Shown one piece after another: positions 1-4,885 of a DNA stretch of 13,645 bases. Below the pieces are notes generated by a model. The model searched no databases, was not told the DNA's origin, and saw only the letters and a list, made by a program, of their open reading frames with translations. Both the position numbers and the translations under genes were made by a program. Within the stretch, counting starts at the first letter, position 1; the number at the start of each line of letters is the position of its first letter. Source of the stretch: Nitrospirae bacterium GWC2_56_14 (GTDB lineage: Bacteria > Nitrospirota > UBA9217); NCBI GenBank assembly GCA_001803705.1, contig MHDY01000169.1, positions 5,880-19,524 of the forward strand, written 5' to 3'.

Positions 1-82
1 CCGTCTCGATCATTTCGAGGGCAAGCTTTGCCTTGACGAAGTTGGTGGGGCAGGTAATGCCCCGAAGATCTATCGTTTCCAT
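1..82 (-). CDS. TusA/SirA-family sulfurtransferase, N-terminal part (runs off the left edge)
   Basis: Only the first 27 codons are inside the window. They read M-E-T-I-D-L-R-G-I-T-C-P-T-N-F-V, the opening strand and active-site loop of the TusA/YedF fold, with the persulfide-carrying cysteine at residue 11 followed by proline. TusA proteins pass sulfane sulfur between proteins in the cytoplasm. The common family motif is Cys-Pro-x-Pro; here the second proline is Asn (C-P-T-N). I chose the ATG at 82 because GGAG lies 6 nt upstream; the in-frame ATG at 94 has no good ribosome binding site. It is the last visible gene of the sulfur operon, 191 nt downstream of the sulfite reductase with a palindromic repeat between them. 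The role as sulfur donor or acceptor for the HcyS pathway is inferred from position only. Confidence 0.8.
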   Translation of the reverse strand, partial: METIDLRGITCPTNFVKAKLALEMIET

Positions 83-150
83 CGTATTCTCCATGGGAGT
101 GGCTAAGAGTCTGTTTCAGAAGGACTCCTAGCAGTTAAGTTTATTGAAAC

Positions 151-273
151 CAGGTTGTTCAAAAACAGTCAGATCGTCGCACCCGCAGCAAGCCCCGCGG
201 AGGCGTAGCAGCGCTACGCCGCACAAGACGGCGTGCGAGGACGGCGGCGAGATGGCTGTTTTTCAACAACCTG
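151..273. repeat. 123-bp palindromic interspersed repeat, copy 1
   Basis: The element starts CAGGTTGTTCAAAAACAG and ends with its near-exact inverse CTGTTTTTCAACAACCTG, giving imperfect terminal inverted repeats of about 22 bp. The middle holds an apical hairpin, GGCGTAGC-AGC-GCTACGCC. It is the same length as the copy at 1272-1394 and differs at about 7 positions. The element abuts the stop codon of the sulfite reductase: TGA at 276-274 is followed directly by the repeat. I see no target-site duplication and no coding capacity, so this is a REP/MITE-like non-autonomous element. Confidence 0.9.
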
Positions 274-1215
274 TCACCTCGCTCCTATCTGGGTATCTAT
301 GACCTGTGGCGGAATCGTTTCATCCACCACCCATTCAGGAAATTTGTTCCGTAGATGGTTGAGCAGCGACTCCGGGCCTTCCTTGATAATGATGTCGCCA
401 AGCCGTATCCGGCCGAGCCCTTCCGCCTTCTTCTTGTACCAGGCGAGCACTTCGGTGATGAAGTCGATCACCCGGTCCTCCGGCAGGAACGTGGCGTAAA
501 GCGTGCCGACCAGCGGGCGTCGGCCCCACTTGCCGCCGATGCGGACGGAGTAGCCTTTCCGTGCGACCTTCCATGCCTCCGTCGGGCAAACCTTGACGCA
601 GTCGCCGCAATAGGTGCAGCGGGACTCGTCGAAGACCGGCTTGCCGTTCTCCATCGCCAGCGCCCCGTCGGTGCACGATTTGGCGCAGAGGCCGCAGCTG
701 ATGCAGTCTTCAGCTTTCAGCTCGGGCCAGATTCCCCCCTGGAAACCAACATCGTTCGTTGCCGACTTGGGGCAATCAAAGGGGCAGCCCGCAAAGCCGA
801 CCTTGAACTTGTGATGCCCGGTGGGGATGGCAAACAGCTGGTCGTTAACCTCCAAGGCTGCCTTCTGCGTATCCACCAGTCCGTTGGGATTGTATTCGCA
901 CCCGCCGCAGGCGGTCGGCACCCGAACCCGTGCGCCGCACGACGCCACCTTCTGGTCCGCTTCTCCCAGTTCCGCCACGACCGCGTCGAAGTCGTCAAAG
1001 CGGACATTGATCAGTTCGAGGGATTGCCGCACCGACAGGTGGACGAATTCTCCGCCGTGCTTCTCCGCCACCTCGGCGATCTTCTTGAGCCGGTCAATGG
1101 GAAGCCTGCCGCCCGGAATCCGCAGCCGGACGGTAAACAGATCCTTCCCCCGTTCCTTGATAAACCCGCCCGCCTTAAGGTTGCTTAGATCAATTTTGGT
1201 GGTTTTGTCCGACAT
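274..1215 (-). CDS. small siroheme-type sulfite reductase with two C-terminal ferredoxin clusters
   Basis: The 313-aa protein belongs to the nitrite/sulfite reductase superfamily: an N-terminal ferredoxin-like half-domain (about residues 15-85), a siroheme/4Fe-4S region, and an inserted bacterial ferredoxin. Visible cysteines are C93, C103 and C106 (A-C-G-G-C), then C144 and C148 in G-C-P-F-D-C-P-K-S. The ferredoxin ligands are C171/C174/C177/C181 and C200/C203/C206/C210. Members reduce sulfite to sulfide in the cytoplasm; here that would feed sulfur to the neighbouring HcyS/MetY route. The first cysteine pair is not the usual C-x5-C of siroheme enzymes, so electron-transfer function is safer than a precise substrate. 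ATG at 1215 has AAAGGA about 9 nt upstream. It lies 119 nt downstream of hcyD, with a repeat in the gap, so cotranscription is likely but not certain. Confidence 0.82.
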   Translation of the reverse strand: MSDKTTKIDLSNLKAGGFIKERGKDLFTVRLRIPGGRLPIDRLKKIAEVAEKHGGEFVHLSVRQSLELINVRFDDFDAVVAELGEADQKVASCGARVRVPTACGGCEYNPNGLVDTQKAALEVNDQLFAIPTGHHKFKVGFAGCPFDCPKSATNDVGFQGGIWPELKAEDCISCGLCAKSCTDGALAMENGKPVFDESRCTYCGDCVKVCPTEAWKVARKGYSVRIGGKWGRRPLVGTLYATFLPEDRVIDFITEVLAWYKKKAEGLGRIRLGDIIIKEGPESLLNHLRNKFPEWVVDETIPPQVIDTQIGAR

Positions 1216-1271
1216 TTAAAATGTTCCTTTCGCACTTTTGGTAACCGCATTAGCAGGGCTTTTAACAAATC

Positions 1272-1394
1272 CAGGTTGTTCAAAAGCAGTCAGATCGTCG
1301 CACCCGCAGCAAGCCCCGAGGAGGCGTAGCAGCGCTACGTCGCACGAGGCGGCTTGCGAGGACGGCGGCGAGATGGCTGGTTTTCAACAACCTG
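1272..1394. repeat. 123-bp palindromic interspersed repeat, copy 2, overlapping the hcyD 3' end
   Basis: This copy runs from CAGGTTGTTCAAAAGCAG to CTGGTTTTCAACAACCTG in the same orientation as the copy at 151-273, with the same length and about 7 differences. The central hairpin GGCGTAGC-AGC-GCTACGTC is kept with a wobble pair. Its right 60 bp are translated as the last 19 codons and stop codon of hcyD, so the element has entered a coding region or replaced the natural end of the gene. Both ends are intact. Confidence 0.9.
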
Positions 1395-1790
1395 TTCAAC
1401 CACTTCCACTTGCTCTTCGGCGACGACGCCGTCCGTAATTCGGAAAGACCGCAGTACCGGTTCCTCGTTGGCAAGTGAGATGATGACGTACGACACGTCG
1501 GGGGTATGGGCCAGCCGGATGTCTTCTTCCGAAGGTCGGGCGGGCGTTTCCGGATGTGAATGGTAAATGGCGATCATCGCCTGCCCCTTGCTCCGCAGAT
1601 CCTTGACCACGGCAAACTGTTCCTTCGGGTCCATCGTAAAGTGTTCGTTGCTGCGGTCCGTGTTGGTCATCGGATAGTGTACCGTCACGATCCCGTCGTT
1701 CCCCCCCAGGATACCGCACGCTTCCAGGGGGAAATCGCGCCAGGCGTGGGAGATCAGGGCGTTGTATATGTCGCGTGGTATCGAGAGCAT
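1335..1790 (-). CDS. hcyD: JAMM/M67-family metalloprotease acting on the sulfur carrier protein
   Basis: The 151-aa protein has the full JAMM zinc site: E23 (L-E-A-C-G-I-L-G-G), then H77-S-H79-P with S87 and D90 (Y-H-S-H-P-E-T-P-A-R-P-S-E-E-D). M67-family enzymes of sulfur-carrier operons trim residues after the Gly-Gly of a ThiS-like protein, or cleave the carrier-amino acid adduct, as Mec does in CysO-dependent cysteine synthesis. The adjacent carrier ends in Gly-Gly-Gly-Arg, so trimming is a fitting job. ATG at 1790 follows the hcyF stop by 1 nt, with GGAG 8 nt upstream. Residues 133-151 are encoded by the palindromic repeat at 1272-1394 and form a basic tail (P-S-R-R-R-P-R-K-P-P-R) unlike the acidic sequence before it. 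The catalytic core is complete, so the enzyme is probably active. Confidence 0.88.
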   Translation of the reverse strand: MLSIPRDIYNALISHAWRDFPLEACGILGGNDGIVTVHYPMTNTDRSNEHFTMDPKEQFAVVKDLRSKGQAMIAIYHSHPETPARPSEEDIRLAHTPDVSYVIISLANEEPVLRSFRITDGVVAEEQVEVVEQVVENQPSRRRPRKPPRAT

Positions 1791-1791
1791 C

Positions 1792-2601
1792 TCATTTCTC
1801 CAGGTCGCACACCGTCAGGGCGTCGAGTTCGTCCTTCAGTTCCTTCACAGTGGGGTTGTCACCGCACACCGGGCACCGCACGCTACGGCGGATGGGTATC
1901 TCCCTGAATTTCATCTGCAGCGCGTTGTAGGTCAGCAGCCGGTTCGTGAGCAGCTCCCCCTTGCCGAGGAGGTACTTGATAGCTTCCGTTGCCTGGAGCG
2001 AGCCGATCACTGCCGGGAGCACCCCGATGACCCCCGCCTGGGAACAGGTCGGGATGGCATCCTTGGGGGGCGGAGCCGGGAAGATGCAGCGGTAGCAGGC
2101 CGACTCGCGCGGCCGGATGGTGATCGTCTGGCCGTCGAACTGGAGGATCCCGCCGTGGGAGTACGCCTTGCCGCCGAGGATGCAGGCATCGTTGATCAGG
2201 AACTTGGCCGCGAAGTTGTCGGTGCCGTCGATGACGAAGTCGTAGCCGGCAATGAGGTCCGCGATATTCGCGGCGGAAACCCACTCCTGGTAAGTGTTGA
2301 CGGTGACATCCGGATTGATGGCGCGCATCTTCTCCGCCGCCGACTCCACCTTCGGCTTACCCACATCAGGGGTGAAGTGGATCACCTGCCGCTGCAGGTT
2401 GGTTATGTCCACCACGTCCGCATCGGCGATGCCTATCGTGCCGACGCCGGCGGCCGCCAGGTAGAGGGCAATCGGTGCGCCGAGGCCGCCGGCGCCGATG
2501 ATGAGGACCTTGCCGTCGAGGAGCTTCTGCTGCCCCTTCCCTCCGACGTCCTTCAGAATGATATGCCGGGAGTAGCGCTGGATCTGTTCTTCCGTCAACA
2601 T
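1792..2601 (-). CDS. hcyF: MoeB/ThiF-family adenylyltransferase that activates the sulfur carrier
   Basis: This 269-aa E1-like enzyme adenylates the C-terminal glycine of a ThiS/MoaD-type carrier so that sulfur can replace AMP. Visible are the nucleotide loop G36-A-G-G-L-G41, the D-x-D-V-V-D-x-T-N-L-Q-R-Q segment (60-72), D125-G-T-D-N-F, a zinc site from C169-x2-C172 and C243-x2-C246, and a cysteine at 186 in P-T-C-S-Q-A-G-V, the usual place of the reactive Cys. There is no C-terminal rhodanese domain, so sulfur must come from another protein or from sulfide. The start codon overlaps the hcyS stop by one base (TAATG), which implies translational coupling and fixes the start. moeB or thiF itself is possible, but the neighbours metY, hcyS and hcyD point to the homocysteine pathway. 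Confidence 0.9.
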   Translation of the reverse strand: MLTEEQIQRYSRHIILKDVGGKGQQKLLDGKVLIIGAGGLGAPIALYLAAAGVGTIGIADADVVDITNLQRQVIHFTPDVGKPKVESAAEKMRAINPDVTVNTYQEWVSAANIADLIAGYDFVIDGTDNFAAKFLINDACILGGKAYSHGGILQFDGQTITIRPRESACYRCIFPAPPPKDAIPTCSQAGVIGVLPAVIGSLQATEAIKYLLGKGELLTNRLLTYNALQMKFREIPIRRSVRCPVCGDNPTVKELKDELDALTVCDLEK

Positions 2602-2813
2602 TACCTGCCTCCCCCCATGAAATAGAGAAATTCCAGCGTATCGCCGCCCTTGACGATGGTCGTGTCGAAATCTGCCCGGTCCAGAACCTCGCCATTCAAC
2701 TCCACGGTCACGTAGAGCGCATCCTTTACCTTCAACTCGTCCAGCAGGGCCGGGACGGCAAGACTTTCTTTCCCTTCGATGGTGGCAGGTTTGCCGTTTA
2801 CGGTTAGTTGCAT
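2601..2813 (-). CDS. hcyS: ThiS-like sulfur carrier protein with a Gly-Arg tail
   Basis: This is a 70-aa ubiquitin-like carrier. It opens M-Q-L-T-V-N-G-K-P and contains V-K-G-G-D-T-L-E-F, the beta-grasp pattern of ThiS. It ends F-M-G-G-G-R rather than at Gly-Gly, so at least one residue must be removed before the C-terminal glycine can be adenylated; the JAMM protease two genes downstream can do this. As a thiocarboxylate it would donate sulfur to MetY. The ATG at 2813 has AAAGGA 7 nt upstream; an in-frame ATG at 2828 overlaps the metY stop and would add five residues (M-K-G-S-A). It lies 11 nt after metY and overlaps hcyF by one base. A thiamine carrier is the alternative, but no thiamine genes are nearby. 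Confidence 0.9.
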   Translation of the reverse strand: MQLTVNGKPATIEGKESLAVPALLDELKVKDALYVTVELNGEVLDRADFDTTIVKGGDTLEFLYFMGGGR

Positions 2814-2824
2814 TGCTGATCCTT

Positions 2825-4072
2825 TCATAGAGAATTTAGAGCTTTCGCGAAGTCCGCGATGATGTCCGCAGGATGTTCCAGTCCGACCGACACACGTACC
2901 ATTTCTTCCGAAACCCCGAGAAGCCGTTGCTGGTCGGGAGAATAATCGCAGCAGATAGTGCTGGCCGGGTGGATGACGAGGGTCTTGGCATCGCCGATGT
3001 TCGCCAGGTTCCTGGCCAGCCGGAGGCCGTTGATGAAACGGAACGCCTCTGCCTTGCCTGCGAGCCCGAACGTCAGCAGCCCCCCGTATTTCCCGCCGAA
3101 CTGGCGCGTCGCCACCTCGTGGAACGGCGAATCGGGCAGGCCCGGATAGTTGACCCACGAAGCCGTCGGGTGCGCGCGGAGAAAATGGGCTAGTTCGAGC
3201 GCACTGGAGCAGTGCCGCTCCATCCGGAGGGCGAGGGTCTCGACCCCTTGCGAGAGCAGGAACGAGTTCATCGGCGCCGGGCAGGCCCCCAGGTCCTTGT
3301 GCATCAGCTTGCGCAGCCGCGCCGAGAAGGCGAACTGACGATATTTCTTCGTAAACTGCGCAAAGTGGGGAAACAGCGGAGAATCCCAGTCGAAGGTCCC
3401 GCAGTCGATGATGGCGCCGCCGATGGTGCTGCCGGTGCCGTTGATGAACTTGCTCGTCGAATGAATGACTATATCGGCCCCAAGGTCTCGCCCGCGGGCG
3501 AGGTAAGGGGAAGTCACGGTGGCGTCCAGCATGAGCGGGATGCCGGTTTGCCGGGCGACGGCGGAAATTGCCGCAATGTCGGGAACATCCATCTTCGGGT
3601 TTCCGATGGTTTCGACGAATATGAGGCGTGTCTGGTCCGAAACCGCTTCGGACAATGCGTTCGTGTCGGTCGGATCGACGAATCGTGTCGAGATGCCGTA
3701 GTTGGAAAGCGTGTCGCGAAACAGGGAATAGGTCCCCCCGAAGAGGGAGGAGGAGGCGAGTATTTCATCCCCGGCCCGGAGAATGGTCAGTACGGCGGTG
3801 GTTATGGCGGCCATGCCGGATGCGGTGGCAACCGCAGCAATGCCCCCTTCCAGGAGGGAGAGGCGCCGTTCCAGGCTCTCCGTCGTCGGGTTATTAAGCC
3901 GGGTATAAACGTGGCCCGATTTGCGGCCGCGGAAAATATTTTCCAGTTCCTCGGCGGTTTCGTGGGCGAACGCCGACGACTGGACGATGGGTACATTCGT
4001 CGCACCGGCGGGACCCGGCTCCAGCCCCCCGTGTATCAGGAGCGTTTCGAAATGCAGCGACCCCTTGTCCAT
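2825..4072 (-). CDS. metY: O-acetylhomoserine sulfhydrylase (PLP-dependent), first gene of the sulfur operon
   Basis: The 415-aa protein of the Cys/Met-metabolism PLP family forms homocysteine from O-acetylhomoserine and a sulfur donor in the cytoplasm. Signature stretches are Y56-T-R-L-N-N-P-T, S-G-M (85-87) and the PLP lysine K208 in H-S-T-S-K-F-I-N-G. Length is near the family norm of about 430. Two places differ from common MetY sequences: L-D183-A-T-V-T-S-P-Y where V-D-N-T-F-A-T-P-Y is usual, and a Cys-Cys pair near residue 383 in H-P-A-S-T-I-C-C-D-Y. These may reflect a protein-thiocarboxylate donor instead of free sulfide (inference). ATG at 4072 has a strong GGAGG 5 nt upstream. It heads the operon and has a promoter and palindrome about 65-90 nt upstream. 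Confidence 0.93.
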   Translation of the reverse strand: MDKGSLHFETLLIHGGLEPGPAGATNVPIVQSSAFAHETAEELENIFRGRKSGHVYTRLNNPTTESLERRLSLLEGGIAAVATASGMAAITTAVLTILRAGDEILASSSLFGGTYSLFRDTLSNYGISTRFVDPTDTNALSEAVSDQTRLIFVETIGNPKMDVPDIAAISAVARQTGIPLMLDATVTSPYLARGRDLGADIVIHSTSKFINGTGSTIGGAIIDCGTFDWDSPLFPHFAQFTKKYRQFAFSARLRKLMHKDLGACPAPMNSFLLSQGVETLALRMERHCSSALELAHFLRAHPTASWVNYPGLPDSPFHEVATRQFGGKYGGLLTFGLAGKAEAFRFINGLRLARNLANIGDAKTLVIHPASTICCDYSPDQQRLLGVSEEMVRVSVGLEHPADIIADFAKALNSL

Positions 4073-4134
4073 TCTTCCCTCCTCAACTACCTTTGAACTT
4101 AGCCCTTAAATTAGCATAGGCCAGATGGTGTTTA

Positions 4135-4163
4135 GACCATACAATAATTCGATTATTTTGGTC
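4135..4163. promoter_or_regulatory. palindrome over the metY promoter, candidate operator
   Basis: The sequence is GACCA-tac-AATAAT-tcg-ATTATT-t-TGGTC: two nested inverted repeats whose centres are one base apart. The outer arms coincide with the -35 and -10 hexamers of the metY promoter, so a bound dimer would block RNA polymerase. The regulator is unknown; sulfur operons are often controlled by Rrf2- or LysR-type proteins, but this site is not a consensus match I can name. Confidence 0.5.
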
Positions 4164-4165
4164 AA
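4136..4165 (-). promoter_or_regulatory. sigma-70-type promoter of the metY operon
   Basis: On the minus strand TTGACC (4165-4160) and TATGGT (4141-4136) are 18 nt apart, in a good position for -35 and -10 boxes. The predicted transcript begins near 4129 and leaves about 57 nt of leader before the metY ATG. Confidence 0.5.
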
Positions 4166-4230
4166 GTTATTTTTCTATTTACTCTACCTTTAAAGTAGTC
4201 TATTTATCACCTTGCTCCCTGTGTCACCTG

Positions 4231-4246
4231 TATTTAACATTAAATA
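4231..4246. promoter_or_regulatory. 16-bp AT-rich palindrome, candidate protein-binding site
   Basis: TATTTAA-CA-TTAAATA is a perfect inverted repeat with a 2-nt centre, flanked by CACC on the left and GGTG on the right. It lies about 100 bp upstream of the sigma-54 promoter and about 65 bp upstream of the metY -35. The arms have no G-C pairs, so an RNA terminator is unlikely and a protein site is more plausible. Confidence 0.4.
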
Positions 4247-4261
4247 GGGTGGCAATACTGA

Positions 4262-4292
4262 AGAATATTGTACAGCAAAAGAGTAATATTCT
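4262..4292. promoter_or_regulatory. inverted repeat upstream of the sigma-54 promoter, candidate enhancer site
   Basis: AGAATATT (4262-4269) and AATATTCT (4285-4292) form a perfect inverted pair with 15 nt between. They lie about 55-85 bp upstream of the -24 element, the distance at which activators of sigma-54 promoters bind. The activator is not identifiable from the window. Confidence 0.35.
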
Positions 4293-4347
4293 GCAGCTGC
4301 CACAGCACTGCAAATCGTAACTTACTGATTTAGAACGTTTATAGTCA

Positions 4348-4363
4348 TGGCACACTAGCTGCT
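4348..4363 (+). promoter_or_regulatory. sigma-54 (RpoN) promoter
   Basis: TGGCACACTAGCTGCT matches the -24/-12 consensus TGGCACRNNNNTTGCW: the -24 block TGGCAC is exact, and GC of the -12 block is at the required spacing. Only the first T of TTGC is replaced by C. The start of transcription would be near 4375, about 48 nt before the ATG at 4423. Expression would need an enhancer-binding ATPase. Confidence 0.75.
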
Positions 4364-4422
4364 AAAGGTAGGACATACAGCGCGCAGTCAACAAAGAAGG
4401 ACTACCAAAGGAGGAGGACAAC

Positions 4423-4710
4423 ATGAAACGAGTAATGATGATTGTAGCAGCGTCCATCATGGCAACCAGCGTCACTGCCCTGGCAGCCGAACACACCCAC
4501 AAAGCCCATGACGAGAAATGCATCAAGGAATGCCAGATGCTGATCAGGAACTGCAATCTGGAAGTCGACACGATTCAGCAGAGAATTTCGAAATTAAGGA
4601 CCGAGCTTGGCAAAGGCTCAGCGGTGTATACTGCCGAAGAGTTGCAGATACTTGAGCAAAAGCTGCAGGATACCCAGAAGAACTTCAACACCATCACCAT
4701 GGGTGGGTAG
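4423..4710 (+). CDS. small exported helical protein with Cys and His residues, function unknown
   Basis: The 95-aa product begins with a signal peptide: M-K-R, a hydrophobic stretch (about 4-19) and a likely cleavage site after A-L-A-A (residue 22). The mature part is about 73 aa. It starts with a His-rich patch (H24, H26, H29), has three cysteines (C33, C37, C44; the first two as C-x3-C) and continues as a predicted amphipathic helix or coiled coil rich in Q, E, L and K. A strong ribosome binding site (AAAGGAGGAGG) precedes the ATG. It is the only clear plus-strand gene here, is preceded by a sigma-54 promoter and followed by a terminator, so it is a single-gene unit. I do not recognise the family; a periplasmic metal- or redox-responsive role would be a guess from composition. 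Confidence 0.8.
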   Translation: MKRVMMIVAASIMATSVTALAAEHTHKAHDEKCIKECQMLIRNCNLEVDTIQQRISKLRTELGKGSAVYTAEELQILEQKLQDTQKNFNTITMGG

Positions 4711-4781
4711 AGTTACCGGAGCAGACTGCCGGTCCTGATTTTCTGTCAGTACGTGCAGGCATACCGAACCTGACAATGGCA

Positions 4782-4819
4782 AAAGCCTGTGAGGCTATTC
4801 TTCACAGGCTTTGTCCTTT
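4782..4819 (+). terminator. rho-independent terminator after the small exported gene
   Basis: AAAGCCTGTGA (4782-4792) pairs perfectly with TCACAGGCTTT (4802-4812) across a 9-nt loop, followed by GTCCTTTTC. The 11-bp stem with T-rich tail ends the plus-strand unit. Read on the minus strand the stem is followed by only TTTTGCC, so it may also help end the convergent kinase transcript. Confidence 0.8.
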
Positions 4820-4885
4820 TCAGAACATCCCACGGAAGCGAGTGTCGCGAGGACTGTTCTGGCTGCGTCAGGAATGACCGAGCAT

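Larger units (their letters stand above)
4073..4422. other. AT-rich divergent intergenic region with promoters and palindromes
   Basis: This 350-nt gap separates metY (minus) from the small exported protein (plus) and is far richer in A+T than its surroundings. It holds no credible gene. It contains a sigma-70-like promoter and palindrome for metY (4135-4165), a 16-bp palindrome (4231-4246), an inverted repeat (4262-4292) and a sigma-54 promoter for the plus-strand gene (4348-4363). I found no known riboswitch: the metY leader downstream of the predicted start site is only about 58 nt. Confidence 0.7.

Noticed and set aside
355..1188. Long plus-strand open frame (277 codons) opposite the sulfite reductase
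   Set aside because: It is the antisense shadow of a gene with clear cysteine motifs; it has no ribosome binding site and no recognisable domain. GC-rich codon use makes such frames common.
1762..2625. Plus-strand open frame of 287 codons opposite hcyF
   Set aside because: The opposite strand encodes an unmistakable MoeB/ThiF enzyme; the composition of this frame is that of a shadow.
3212..4096. Plus-strand open frame of 294 codons opposite metY
   Set aside because: Antisense of a clear PLP enzyme, with a Gly/Arg-rich product and no domain.
4073..4135. SAM or other methionine-related riboswitch before metY
   Set aside because: The predicted leader is only about 58 nt and shows no multi-stem core, so it is too short for a SAM riboswitch.
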